A stretch of 64,000 nucleotides of DNA from an uncultured Eubacteriales bacterium (GTDB lineage: Bacteria > Bacillota > Clostridia > Oscillospirales > Acutalibacteraceae), in the NCBI GenBank assembly GCA_934489895.1, contig CAKSST010000001.1, positions 62,001 to 126,000 on the forward strand. The letters run 5' to 3'. The notes beneath the pieces were generated by a model, which was not told where the DNA came from, ran no database searches, and was given only the letters and a program-made list of their open reading frames with translations. Positions 24,412-32,915 of this stretch are shown piece after piece. How positions within the stretch are numbered: the stretch's first letter is position 1; every line of letters begins with the position of its first letter. Both the position numbers and the translations under genes were made by a program.

Positions 24412-26352
24412 ATGAGTAATAGATTGGAAAAGGAAACAAGCCCGTATTTGCTGCAGCACAAGGATAATCCTGTGGATTGGTATGCCTGGGGTAAAGAAGC
24501 CTTTAACAAAGCAAAAAAGGAAGACAAACCTGTATTTTTAAGCATTGGATACAGCACATGCCATTGGTGTCACGTGATGGCGCATGAGAGCTTTGAAAAT
24601 AAGCAGATTGCCGAGCTGCTGAACCGTTACTTTGTATCAATAAAGGTTGACAAAGAAGAAAGACCCGACGTTGACAGTGTTTATATGGCAGTTTGTCAGG
24701 CGTTTACGGGCAGCGGCGGTTGGCCTACCAGCATTTTTATGACGGCGGATCAAAAACCGTTTTTTGCGGGAACGTATTTTCCGCCAAACAGCAGAGGAGG
24801 GATGATTGGTTTTGCCGAGCTGCTTTTTGTAATACACGAAAAATGGGAAAACGACCGCACGGCCTTGCTTGAACAGTCAAACGGTATTATTGAGCATATA
24901 TCTAAAAAGGACGGAAAAGAACAAATTGCCGATTTACAGTTTTGTCATAAAGCAATGAGTTTGTACGAGAAAATTTATGACGGCAAAAATGGCGGCTTTG
25001 GCGGTGCACCCAAATTCCCAATGGCTCATAATACTATATTTTTATTATCCTATTACAACCGCTATAAAAGGGCAGAGGCTTTGAAAATGGCAGAGTATAC
25101 GCTTTTGCAGATGTACCGCGGCGGTATGTTTGACCATATTGGCTTTGGCTTTTGCCGATACTCTACCGATGAAAAATTTCTTGTACCGCATTTTGAGAAG
25201 ATGTTGTATGATAATGCACTTTTGATAATTGCCTACTGTAAGGCGTATGCTGTTACAAATACGCCGTTATATCTGGAGATTGCCGAAAAAACCGCAAGCT
25301 TTATTCTGCGGGAAATGACCGCGGAAAAAGGCGGGTTTTACAGCGCACAGGATGCTGACAGCGAAGGCAGAGAGGGAAAGTATTATCTTTTTACAAAGGA
25401 TGAAATTATAGATGTATTAGGCGAAAAAGACGGCGAGGCATTTTGCCGTCATTACGAAATAACAGAAGAAGGCAATTTTGAAGGGCTGAATATTCCTAAT
25501 TTACTTTACAGTGATATTAAAGACAAAAGCTTTGATGTGTTTTTGCCCAAGTTGGAGGATTACCGAAAAAACAGGTATTCTTTACATTTGGATGACAAGA
25601 TATTGACTGCCTGGAACGGCTTGATGATAGCGGCAATGTGTGAGCTATACCTTGTAAGCAAAAAAGATATTTATCTTGCGGCGGCAAAAAAGGCAGATGA
25701 ATTTATACGCACAAACCTTTTTGAGAATGGTGAGCTGTTTGTCAGCTATAGGGATAATAGGCACGGTGTAAAGGGATTTTTGGATGATTACGCGGGCTAT
25801 ATTTTTGCTTTGATTTATTTATATAAAGCAACCTTTCAAGCGGATTATTTATTACTTGCCAAGCAGTTGCTGGATAAGGTTTTAACAAATTTTGCCGATG
25901 AAAGCGGAGGCTTATTTTTATACAGTAAGGACAGCGAAGAGTTGATTTTAAGACCCAAAGAAACCTATGACGGCGCTGTACCGAGCGGAAATTCTTTAAT
26001 GGCATATAATGCTGTAACAATAGCTTTGCTTACCGATAATGCGGATTATGAGAATAAAGCTAAAAAACTATTAGACTTTATTGCATGTGATGCATCAAGA
26101 TATCCAACAGGATATGCGATGTTTTTGGAAGCACTAATGGATTATTATGACAAACCTGCAAAAGTAACGGTTGTGCTTGATAAAGCTACCGGCATAAAGG
26201 ATTTGCCGTTGGATAAATTTATAAACGCCGCAGTGACGGTTTTGAGCGAACCGTCAAAGCAATATGCTCTCAAAAACGGTAAAACCACCTATTACATTTG
26301 CAAAAGCCATAGCTGTAAGCCACCTGTTAATGATTTCAATCAAATGTTTTAA
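24412..26352 (+). CDS. Thioredoxin-domain/glycosidase-fold protein, YyaL family (DUF255)
   Basis: A 646-residue protein of the YyaL/SPATA20 family. The N-terminal DUF255 thioredoxin-like domain (about 1-165) has the motif STCHWCHVMAHESF with C50 and C53. An alpha/alpha six-barrel domain similar to glycosidases and epimerases follows, with PHFEKMLYDNALL and SAQDADSEG motifs. Its cellular role is unknown despite wide conservation. The ribosome binding site is CAGGAG ahead of ATG 24412. It stands alone between two terminators. Confidence 0.93.
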   Translation: MSNRLEKETSPYLLQHKDNPVDWYAWGKEAFNKAKKEDKPVFLSIGYSTCHWCHVMAHESFENKQIAELLNRYFVSIKVDKEERPDVDSVYMAVCQAFTGSGGWPTSIFMTADQKPFFAGTYFPPNSRGGMIGFAELLFVIHEKWENDRTALLEQSNGIIEHISKKDGKEQIADLQFCHKAMSLYEKIYDGKNGGFGGAPKFPMAHNTIFLLSYYNRYKRAEALKMAEYTLLQMYRGGMFDHIGFGFCRYSTDEKFLVPHFEKMLYDNALLIIAYCKAYAVTNTPLYLEIAEKTASFILREMTAEKGGFYSAQDADSEGREGKYYLFTKDEIIDVLGEKDGEAFCRHYEITEEGNFEGLNIPNLLYSDIKDKSFDVFLPKLEDYRKNRYSLHLDDKILTAWNGLMIAAMCELYLVSKKDIYLAAAKKADEFIRTNLFENGELFVSYRDNRHGVKGFLDDYAGYIFALIYLYKATFQADYLLLAKQLLDKVLTNFADESGGLFLYSKDSEELILRPKETYDGAVPSGNSLMAYNAVTIALLTDNADYENKAKKLLDFIACDASRYPTGYAMFLEALMDYYDKPAKVTVVLDKATGIKDLPLDKFINAAVTVLSEPSKQYALKNGKTTYYICKSHSCKPPVNDFNQMF

Positions 26353-26394
26353 AATAAAAAATCGGGCAAAAGGCTGCTTCTGATAAGGATATTT

Positions 26395-26430
26395 AAAGCC
26401 GATAGATTCAAAAACGAATCTATCGGCTTT
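26395..26430. terminator. Bidirectional terminator between yyaL-like and methyltransferase genes
   Basis: AAAGCCGATAGATTC (26395-26409) and GAATCTATCGGCTTT (26416-26430) form a perfect 15-bp stem between convergent genes. Confidence 0.9.
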
Positions 26431-26432
26431 CT

Positions 26433-27026
26433 CTATGCTTTTAAACCAACAAGACTGTATGCAAATTCTGTTTCTATACAATCTAATAGTGTTAGACCGG
26501 AATTTATATAATATTCCTTTGTATCATCAGGGTTATCGGGATATATTTTGATTTTTCTGTTCCCATAATCTATGTACTCGTTTTGATTTTTATCAATGGA
26601 TAAAATCAAATACCCTTTTGGATTTAACAAAGAATATATTTTATTGATACATTCTTGCTTCTCCTGTATGTGCATAAAAGTTAATGAGGAATATATAACA
26701 TCAAAAGAAGTCCCAAAATCATAGGTCATAAAGTCAGCACATATGAGTTTTACATTTGGATATTGAGATAAGTTATGTGTGGCTCTTTCTATTGTCTTTT
26801 GGGATATATCAATACCAAAGAATTTCTTGCACAACGGTATGGTTTTTAATGCAAGTCTACCTGTACCAATACCGATTTCCAAGACAGTTTTATGTTTATC
26901 AAGTTTCATTGAATCAACAAACACCTGTCCATCCCATTTGTTCATATATTCTTGAAGAGACGCAGGGTCATATACGGGGTCATTATTTTCATCAATTAGT
27001 TTATCATAATGCTCAATTACATTCAC
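26433..27026 (-). CDS. Class I SAM-dependent methyltransferase
   Basis: Small-molecule-type methyltransferase with a Rossmann core: motif I LEIGIGTGRLAL, the acidic residue of motif II in GIDISQKTI, CADFMTYDF, and the post-motif FDVIYSSLTFMHI. The substrate is unknown. I chose GTG 27026 (197 residues, VNVIEHYDKL) because GGAGGAG sits 8 nt upstream; an ATG at 27092 is in frame but has no such support and adds residues unlike the family. The four-helix-bundle gene lies upstream on the same strand, with small hairpins between them. Confidence 0.85.
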   Translation of the reverse strand: MNVIEHYDKLIDENNDPVYDPASLQEYMNKWDGQVFVDSMKLDKHKTVLEIGIGTGRLALKTIPLCKKFFGIDISQKTIERATHNLSQYPNVKLICADFMTYDFGTSFDVIYSSLTFMHIQEKQECINKIYSLLNPKGYLILSIDKNQNEYIDYGNRKIKIYPDNPDDTKEYYINSGLTLLDCIETEFAYSLVGLKA

Positions 27027-27109
27027 AAAAATTTCTCCTCCTTCGGATAGAAGAAGAACCAGCATCGCATTTGTCTGTACAAATGCCGTCAAGGGCTAAG
27101 CCCAAATCC

Positions 27110-27460
27110 TTATTTTGATTTTATGGTTTTAAGCGAAGAAATTAACGTTCTGCGAATTGCACCGCAATCGTTTTGTAATGCTTTATAATTTTCTTCGTTC
27201 ATACAATTTGTTTCAAAAAGAAGTTCTAACCGGTATTCAGTTTCATAACACTCTTTCTGTGCTATTTCAAGTTTAGAAATAAAATCCTTTGTTCCTTGTG
27301 CATATTGTGCCTCATGTAAATTTGCACCTATTGAAGTTGAAGAACGAAGAAGTTGATTTATCAAAACGGATTCTTTATTATTTGCTTTCATATCACGACA
27401 GAGAAAAACAACAGTTTTTGCAAATTCCTTTGCCCTATCTCTTAAAACACTATCAGCCAC
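27110..27460 (-). CDS. Four-helix-bundle protein (23S rRNA IVP / bAvd-like family)
   Basis: A 116-residue protein of the TIGR02436 four-helix-bundle family. Family members occur inside 23S rRNA intervening sequences, in diversity-generating retroelements (as Avd), and stand-alone as here; their function is unclear. Diagnostic stretches are LINQLLRSSTSIGANLHEA and KLEIAQKECYETEYRLELL. I chose GTG 27460 because GAGG is 8 nt upstream and the protein then starts in the usual RAKEFA helix; the longer frame from 27553 would run through a hairpin-repeat array. No reverse transcriptase or rRNA is adjacent. The array at 27508-27694 sits immediately upstream. Confidence 0.85.
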   Translation of the reverse strand: MADSVLRDRAKEFAKTVVFLCRDMKANNKESVLINQLLRSSTSIGANLHEAQYAQGTKDFISKLEIAQKECYETEYRLELLFETNCMNEENYKALQNDCGAIRRTLISSLKTIKSK

Positions 27461-27507
27461 AGTAATCGCCTCTAAAATGATTATACATAAGGAACGAAAG
27501 CATTTTA

Positions 27508-27694
27508 AGTGATATTCCGACTTTGTCGGAGTGATATTATTGCCTTTTGGCAACAGTGTTATTGCAACCTTATAGTTTCAGTGTTATTTTATTCGCCGCC
27601 AAAACTCGCGAAGCGAATATCGCTCGGCGTTAGCCGAATAACACTGCGAAGCAACACTGCGAAGCAATAGAACTCGCCTTTGGCGAATAAAACT
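27508..27694. repeat. Array of short hairpins separated by AGTGWTATT units, in two opposed halves
   Basis: Four units AGTG(A/T)TATT at 27508, 27530, 27555 and 27580 (spacing 22-25 bp) alternate with small GC hairpins such as CCGACTTTGTCGG and TTGCCTTTTGGCAA. They are followed by inverse-orientation units AATATCGCT (27616), AATAACACT (27637), a short AACACT (27653), AATAGAACT (27666) and AATAAAACT (27686), alternating with CGGCGTTAGCCG, GCGAAGC twice and CGCCTTTGGCG. The array lies directly upstream of the four-helix-bundle gene. A related short copy is at 29715-29743. Confidence 0.85.
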
Positions 27695-27735
27695 GCGAAC
27701 TTCCTTATGAGAAGTCTCGTAAGGCACCCGATTTT

Positions 27736-28875
27736 TTATTCAATCGAAAGCTTTTCTTCGCGTTTTACGGTTGCTTCTTTTATAAGCACGTATGTCGTTG
27801 AAGCAAGGGGCACGCTTATAAGCATACCTATTGGACCTGCAATCGCGCCGCCTACGGTTACTGCGGCCAGTATCCACATACCTGGCAAATTCACCTTGCT
27901 GCCCATAACACGCGGATAAATTAAGTTGCCTTCAAGCTGCTGAAGTATAACTAGGAATATTACAAAAATCAAGGCTTTTATAGGCTGCACGGTAAGTATC
28001 ATAAAGCCGCCTACAATTGCGCCGATAAAGGCGCCTACTACGGGAATAAGTGCGGTAACACCTACAAGAGCGCTAACCATTGGAGCGTAGGGTATGCGCA
28101 AAATAAGCATACCTATAAGACAAAGAACGCCTATAATTAACGCTTCAATAGACTGCCCTGAAACAAAGTTGCGGAAGTTTGTATTTGCAATTTTTAAAGC
28201 GTGATTAAGCCATTCTGAAGAATTTTTTGGCAACCAGGCGCGCAAAAGGCGTGAAAACTGTTTTTTGAGCGTTTCCTTACTGAAAAGAATGTAAACCGAG
28301 AAAACAACCGAAACAAATAAATCAAATATTCCGCCGAGCAGGGAACTGATGGTGCCAAAAGCGGTATTGACGATTGTGCCGCTTTGGGTTTTAAGCCAAT
28401 TTTGCAGGGTATTGAGCATTTTGCCCCAATCGGTATTTAGTAAAACACTGCCGAAGGGAAGCTGGGAAATTTCTTCTTTATCCATTGAGCTGAGCTCGTT
28501 TATAAAGTCAATAACGCTTTGAACAATAACTTTTACTGCTTCAATAAGAGCGGGGATAATAAGCCATATCACACCAACCAGAATGCCCAAAATTAAAACC
28601 AATGATATTATAAAAGCTAACGGTCTGCGCAGCTTTTGCCAGAAAGGCTTTTTAGTTTTTTTAAACAATGCGGTTTCAAAAGAGCGCATAGGAACATTTA
28701 ATATCAGCGCAAAAGCAAAGCCTACAATAAGCGGTTGTACAAGCCCTAAGGTCCAGGATACAGCACCAGCAACAACGCCGATATTTTCTATAGCTAAAAA
28801 TATTACTATGCAGGCGGCGGCAATACCGATTATCCACTTGGATATTTTTTTTAATTTCTCGGGATGAAGTTCCAT
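27736..28875 (-). CDS. AI-2E family transporter (PerM/YtvI-type permease)
   Basis: A 379-residue membrane protein with about eight helices of the AI-2E/PerM family, whose members include TqsA-like exporters and sporulation-linked YtvI; the substrate of this one is unknown. Typical features are the GLVQPLIVGFAFALILNVP start and the conserved C-terminal segment with ALIPVVGAFIGAIVGG, QQLEGNLIYPRVMG and GLPGMW-like VNLPGMWILAAV. The region between helices 3 and 4 is soluble and amphipathic, as usual. It is separate from the repeat array downstream. Confidence 0.9.
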   Translation of the reverse strand: MELHPEKLKKISKWIIGIAAACIVIFLAIENIGVVAGAVSWTLGLVQPLIVGFAFALILNVPMRSFETALFKKTKKPFWQKLRRPLAFIISLVLILGILVGVIWLIIPALIEAVKVIVQSVIDFINELSSMDKEEISQLPFGSVLLNTDWGKMLNTLQNWLKTQSGTIVNTAFGTISSLLGGIFDLFVSVVFSVYILFSKETLKKQFSRLLRAWLPKNSSEWLNHALKIANTNFRNFVSGQSIEALIIGVLCLIGMLILRIPYAPMVSALVGVTALIPVVGAFIGAIVGGFMILTVQPIKALIFVIFLVILQQLEGNLIYPRVMGSKVNLPGMWILAAVTVGGAIAGPIGMLISVPLASTTYVLIKEATVKREEKLSIE

Positions 28876-28996
28876 TTTTTGAAATCTCCTGATTAAAATG
28901 ATTTATATAATTAATATATCACAACAATATGTTTTTTTGCAATAATAAAGAAAAAAGCAGTAAGATTTGAAGCAAGAGCTTTTTATTTAGATTATA

Positions 28997-29476
28997 TTAT
29001 TGCGGCAGGTTTAAAATAATAGCAATAAAAATAAAGGCGGCTATTAAAATAAAGGCGGAATAAAAAATAATTGCAAAGCGGCTGGGTTTTTCAGATTGTT
29101 GACAGAACGGGGAAGTACTTTGACTTTCTGCCTTTGCACCTGAGCGTTCTTTTTTGTATTTGTGCAATAAAGCCAGCGGGTCGGTTTGGTTTAAAATGCG
29201 CGTTTTAAAATTGTTGAGCCAGTCAATATCGGTCTGGTCGCACATATTTTTGTCAAGAGTTCCGACTTCGTGCGACAGTATGTTTCTTGTGTTGCGCAAA
29301 CTGATAAGGCGTGAAAGGTCAGCAGACCATTGAGCAACAGTGCTGCTTTCATAGCTTGGGGAGGCTTTCATCCGGTCTATATAGGCGGTGACGCCCTTGT
29401 CTGACATAAAAAGTTCTTTACATATTTTATCAAGAGCCTTAAATGCTTCTAAAAAAGCATAGTTATTATTTTGCAT
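28997..29476 (-). CDS. HEPN-like protein with C-terminal membrane anchor, unknown function
   Basis: A 159-residue protein, helical in its first 115 residues. It contains LRNTRNILSHE, where R64-N65-x3-H69 fits the R(N)X4-type motif of HEPN nuclease-like domains, in a position after a helical repeat-like region. A single hydrophobic segment (about 133-156) is predicted to anchor it in the membrane with the domain in the cytoplasm. No toxin-antitoxin partner (such as a MNT nucleotidyltransferase) is adjacent. A catalytic role is unproven; many HEPN domains are non-enzymatic. ATG 29476 follows AGAGG. Confidence 0.6.
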   Translation of the reverse strand: MQNNNYAFLEAFKALDKICKELFMSDKGVTAYIDRMKASPSYESSTVAQWSADLSRLISLRNTRNILSHEVGTLDKNMCDQTDIDWLNNFKTRILNQTDPLALLHKYKKERSGAKAESQSTSPFCQQSEKPSRFAIIFYSAFILIAAFIFIAIILNLPQ

Positions 29477-29714
29477 TATTACAAACCTCTTTATATAACG
29501 GTTGATGATGGGCGAGGATAGTTTTCAAATTATTTTCAAACCGGAATTACTAATTTTGATTTTGCTGGACATTTCGTTCTAATATCCAACTTTATATTAG
29601 ATATTATACTATCTTATTTTTAAGAAATAAAGAGTGTTTTTAAGAAAATGCTTGCTATATGCAAAATAATGTGCTTTTTTACTTGTGCAAAGCCCAAACA
29701 GCACTGACAAAGTC

Positions 29715-29743
29715 AATATCACTCGCCAAAGGCGAATATAACT
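29715..29743. repeat. Short copy of the AGTGWTATT/hairpin repeat family
   Basis: AATATCACT (29715-29723), hairpin CGCCAAAGGCG (29724-29734) and AATATAACT (29735-29743) repeat the layout of the array at 27508-27694, in the orientation of its right half. Confidence 0.8.
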
Positions 29744-29744
29744 G

Positions 29745-29776
29745 AAAAGACAGATTTCTGTCGAAATCTGTCTTTT
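29745..29776. terminator. Perfect hairpin, terminator-like
   Basis: AAAAGACAGATTTC (29745-29758) pairs exactly with GAAATCTGTCTTTT (29763-29776) around TGTC. No adjacent gene clearly uses it. Confidence 0.55.
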
Positions 29777-29819
29777 ATTGTCTAAGGACTTCAAAAAGAT
29801 ATTTTTGTGTTTTTCGCTG

Positions 29820-29885
29820 ATAGCTTCGAACCCTCACGCCGGGCAAGATTTTAAGAAGCAGATGTCGGTCAATTATGTAATCATA
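29820..29885 (-). pseudogene. Possible decayed tRNA fragment
   Basis: Read on the minus strand, TTCTTAAAATC resembles an anticodon loop of tRNA-Leu(UAA) and GAGGGTTCGAA resembles a T-arm start, but the stems no longer pair and the acceptor end is missing. It lies near a diverged copy of the sequence that flanks tRNA-Ser. Confidence 0.25.
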
Positions 29886-30309
29886 TGTACTTTAGAATCA
29901 GAAAAAGGAGTTCGGATTTCAATAGTGTTTTTAACTATTTTAACTTAACTTTGGAAAATTTTTGTCTTTGATTTTTAATCTTTTCTGATGAGTAGATATA
30001 TTTGCGAGAGTAATGCATCATGCTGTGTAGGTGGTTGTCCTACACCATCTTTTTCATATTTTAAGATAGCATCAACTTTTATAATACAAAACGCCCACAT
30101 AGAAAACTGCAATACAAGACGCCGGAACAGAAAGAGCCTGAACATGCTGTTAACAAGGGGATTTTGCAGGATAGCGTTTGTACTAAGGGGTTCGAAAAGG
30201 TTTATTTTTATTTTTTTTGTATCCGGTTTTAGAGCTTTTTGAAATTAAGTCCACATCTTAAAATAAAAAAGCGACCTCGAAAAGCTGCATAAATACAGGA
30301 TTTATAACA

Positions 30310-30360
30310 AAAACACCATTGATGTCCAAACCGCAGAGGTTCAGATTTCAATGGTGTTTT
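30310..30360 (-). terminator. Terminator downstream of tRNA-Ser
   Basis: On the minus strand AAAACACCATTGA (30360-30348) pairs with TCAATGGTGTTTT (30322-30310), closing a 25-nt loop, and ends in T-rich sequence. Confidence 0.75.
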
Positions 30361-30364
30361 CATA

Positions 30365-30456
30365 TGGCGGAGATGTAGGGATTTGAACCCTAGCGCCGGC
30401 AGAACCGACCTACCGGATTTCGAATCCGGACCCTTCAACCACTTGGGTACATCTCC
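30365..30456 (-). tRNA. tRNA-Ser(CGA)
   Basis: A class II tRNA. The acceptor GGAGATG pairs with the 3' strand CATCTCC, followed by G and an encoded CCA. The anticodon stem CCGGA/TCCGG encloses TTCGAAA, giving anticodon CGA for UCG codons. A long variable arm and a T-arm with GGTTCAAATCC are present. Length 92 including CCA. Confidence 0.95.
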
Positions 30457-30712
30457 AGTTGTATATTTCAATCCGTTTTTTCTTTGCTCATTTTTCATTG
30501 GATAAATTTTTGGAGAGAAAAGCAGGAGAAAAAACAAAAATATTTGATTAGGTATATATACGAAGTGTGCGCCAAAAACGCAGCAAAGTAATTATAGTAT
30601 TAAGCTTCATTTTTGTCAAGAATTTAAAGATTTAAAATATTATTTAAAAAAATAGTGAAAGTTGAGCAGCAGTTTGCTATAATATGCTTAATAAATGATT
30701 TTTGGTGATGCT

Positions 30713-32239
30713 ATGTTTGCACAATTGAAGAGTATTGGCGTACTGGGAATGGAGGCTTACATTACCGAGGTTGAGGTTAATGTGAGCAAGGGCTTGCCTG
30801 CCTTTGATATTGTTGGATTGCCTGATGCGGCGGTTAAGGAATCACGCGAGCGCGTGCGTGCCGCATTCAATAATTGCGGATTTAAGTTTCCTACGGGCAG
30901 GATTACTGCAAACCTTGCGCCTGCGGATATACGTAAAGAGGGCTCGGTTTATGATTTGCCGCTTTTTATTGCCATACTTTGTGCAACGCTTGAAAATCAG
31001 CCTGATATAAGCGATGCCGCATTCTTAGGCGAGGTCTCTTTAAACGGAGTGCTACGTGCCGTTAACGGCGCGCTTCCGCGCACTATAATGGCGCGCGAAC
31101 AGGGAATAAAGCGCATTTATGTACCCTATGATAACGGAAAAGAATGTGCTGTTGTTGACGGTATTGACGTATATGCTTTTAAGACCATAACCGATGTTGC
31201 AAAGCATATTTTAGGCAGAAGCGAAGAAATACCGATGACGCCTATTACCTTTAAGCCCGAAATATGTGATGGCGCGCCTGATTTTGCCGATGTCAAGGGG
31301 CAGGCTGCCGCAAAGCGCGCAATGGAGATTGCTGCTGCGGGCGGCCATAATGTGCTGCTTATTGGCCCACCCGGCTCGGGCAAGAGTATGCTTGCAAAAC
31401 GTATGCCTACAATTATGCCTGAAATGAGCTTTGAAGAGGCTATTGAAACCACAAAAATACATTCTATTGCGGGTGCGGTTTCCAACGATAATCCTCTTGT
31501 TACTATGCGTCCATTCCGTGCACCACACCATACCGTGTCGTCTCGCGGTCTGTCGGGTGGCGGTAGTATACCGCGGCCCGGTGAAATTTCGCTTGCACAC
31601 AACGGTGTGTTGTTTTTAGACGAGCTGCCCGAATATGACCGAGACGTTTTGGAAAGCCTGCGTCAGCCGTTGGAGGATGGCACTATAACGGTATCGCGTG
31701 TAGCAGGTTCGTTTACATATCCTTGCTCAATAGCACTTGTTGCGGCAATGAATCCCTGTCCTTGCGGATACTATGGCCATCCCGTAAAAAAATGTGTTTG
31801 TTCGCCTGCGGCGGTATCGAGATATCTTGGAAGAATATCGGGACCTTTGCTTGACCGTCTTGATTTGCATGTTGAGGTGCCGCCCGTTGATTATAACTCG
31901 CTTTCCTCTAAAAAAGAGGAGGAAAGCTCGGCACAGATACGCGAACGTGTAAATGCCGCACGCAAAATTCAGCAAAAACGATTTGAGGGCACAGGGGTTA
32001 CCTGCAATGCTAAAATGACGTCAAAAATGATAAAACAATTTTGCGAGCTTACAAACGAAGCAGCTTCACTTTTGCAGGATGCTTTTGAAAAAATGGGCTT
32101 TTCGGCACGCTCTTATGACCGCATATTGAGAATTGCAAGAACGATAGCTGACCTTGACGGCAGTGACGGTATAGAAATGATGCATGTATTGCAGGCACTG
32201 CAGTTTCGAAGCCTAGACAGAAAGTATTGGAAAAATTGA
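30713..32239 (+). CDS. YifB/ComM-family Mg-chelatase-like AAA ATPase
   Basis: AAA+ ATPase of the YifB family; the ComM member is a branch-migration helicase acting in natural transformation. The N-terminal Lon-protease-like domain (about 1-170) starts with VEVNVSKGLPAFDIVGLPD. Walker A GPPGSGKSML and Walker B NGVLFLDELPE follow, then a Cys-rich insert MNPCPCGYYGHPVKKCVC and the C-terminal Mg-chelatase domain. I chose ATG 30713 (508 residues) with GGTGATG upstream over ATG 30695. The related competence gene dprA lies at 44308 in the same window. The tRNA-Ala gene follows. Confidence 0.93.
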   Translation: MFAQLKSIGVLGMEAYITEVEVNVSKGLPAFDIVGLPDAAVKESRERVRAAFNNCGFKFPTGRITANLAPADIRKEGSVYDLPLFIAILCATLENQPDISDAAFLGEVSLNGVLRAVNGALPRTIMAREQGIKRIYVPYDNGKECAVVDGIDVYAFKTITDVAKHILGRSEEIPMTPITFKPEICDGAPDFADVKGQAAAKRAMEIAAAGGHNVLLIGPPGSGKSMLAKRMPTIMPEMSFEEAIETTKIHSIAGAVSNDNPLVTMRPFRAPHHTVSSRGLSGGGSIPRPGEISLAHNGVLFLDELPEYDRDVLESLRQPLEDGTITVSRVAGSFTYPCSIALVAAMNPCPCGYYGHPVKKCVCSPAAVSRYLGRISGPLLDRLDLHVEVPPVDYNSLSSKKEEESSAQIRERVNAARKIQQKRFEGTGVTCNAKMTSKMIKQFCELTNEAASLLQDAFEKMGFSARSYDRILRIARTIADLDGSDGIEMMHVLQALQFRSLDRKYWKN

Positions 32240-32307
32240 CTGGTTGAAAAAGTGATTTGTATATGTTATAATTTATAATATTGCGGCAATTCATGCCGCA
32301 ACTATAC

Positions 32308-32383
32308 GGGCTTGTAGCTCAGCCGGGAGAGCGCCGCGTTCGCAACGCGGAGGTCGAGGGTTCGAACCCCTTCAGGTCCACCA
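32308..32383 (+). tRNA. tRNA-Ala(CGC)
   Basis: Cloverleaf of 76 nt including an encoded CCA. The acceptor GGGCTTG pairs with CAGGTCC and contains the G3-U70 pair that identifies alanine tRNAs. The anticodon stem CCGCG/CGCGG encloses TTCGCAA, giving anticodon CGC. The T-arm has GGTTCGAAC. The GC-rich accessory region begins right after it. Confidence 0.95.
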
Positions 32384-32385
32384 CG

Positions 32386-32423
32386 TCGTCGCGGACTATG
32401 TATCGTTCGCGACGATTTTTTTT
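32386..32423 (+). terminator. Terminator after tRNA-Ala
   Basis: TCGTCGCG (32386-32393) pairs with CGCGACGA (32408-32415), followed by T8. Confidence 0.85.
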
Positions 32424-32462
32424 GAAAAGTCATCGGCTCACTCACGCCGTCGCTCCTCCTTT

Positions 32463-32543
32463 CCGCAAAAAGTCACGCTCGGCTCACCTGCTCGGTTGCA
32501 AGCGCCCTCGCGACGGTTCGCTGTCGCTACCAACTTTTTGCGG
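32463..32543. repeat. 11-bp inverted repeat next to tRNA-Ala
   Basis: CCGCAAAAAGT (32463-32473) and ACTTTTTGCGG (32533-32543) are perfect complements 59 bp apart. They could be the ends of a small element or an RNA stem. Confidence 0.5.
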
Positions 32544-32598
32544 GTTCAAGTCTACATCAGAATTTTGCGGTGGTATCTTTTTTGCTACATCTTGACAC

Positions 32599-32642
32599 GA
32601 AAGAAACCTCTTTTGTCTACCAAGACAAGAGAGGTTTCTTTC
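32599..32642. terminator. Strong terminator-like hairpin
   Basis: Arms at 32599-32618 and 32623-32642 are complementary over 20 bp with one mismatch, around ACCA, with A- and T-rich ends. Confidence 0.7.
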
Positions 32643-32915
32643 CGTTATATCCGTCCGGTGGATGGAATGAAGCCATCTGAAGAAGGGACAATTCGCCTTG
32701 CGGCGGGAGTAAAACGGATTTGCTTTTCTCTGCGTGACAGCTTGGGCTTTTGAATTACATTCTTTTTCTGCTGGCTTCCAGATACTGTATACCTTACCTG
32801 AAATTTTCGCTAATATGATTTTCAATCCGGGAAAAGATATGTGTGGGTCAAGAAAATCGTTTTTCTCTGGAAGCGATTGTTCTTCCCGAGAATAAAGAAA
32901 CAGGGGAGATACGGT

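Larger units (their letters stand above)
29477..30308. other. Long intergenic stretch without a convincing gene
   Basis: No supported coding sequence is seen here. It holds a short copy of the hairpin-repeat family (29715-29743), a perfect 14-bp hairpin (29745-29776), a possible decayed tRNA piece near 29820-29880, and a diverged copy of the tRNA-Ser terminator arm near 29910-29938. A frame at 29988-30242 has no ribosome binding site and no recognisable protein features. Confidence 0.6.
32424..32915. other. Non-coding stretch at the left end of the island
   Basis: About 490 bp without a supported gene. It contains an 11-bp inverted repeat CCGCAAAAAGT (32463-32473) / ACTTTTTGCGG (32533-32543) and a long terminator-like hairpin at 32599-32642. 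A long minus-strand frame across this area is the shadow of downstream genes and has no coding signature. Confidence 0.6.

Noticed and set aside
27110..27460. Avd subunit of a diversity-generating retroelement
   Set aside because: The protein family fits, but no reverse transcriptase, template repeat or variable-protein gene is nearby.
27508..27694. CRISPR-like array
   Set aside because: The constant units are only 9 bp, orientation reverses midway, the variable parts are self-complementary hairpins, and no cas genes are present.
29988..30242. 84-codon open frame in the intergenic region before tRNA-Ser
   Set aside because: No ribosome binding site, unusual composition and no recognisable protein features.
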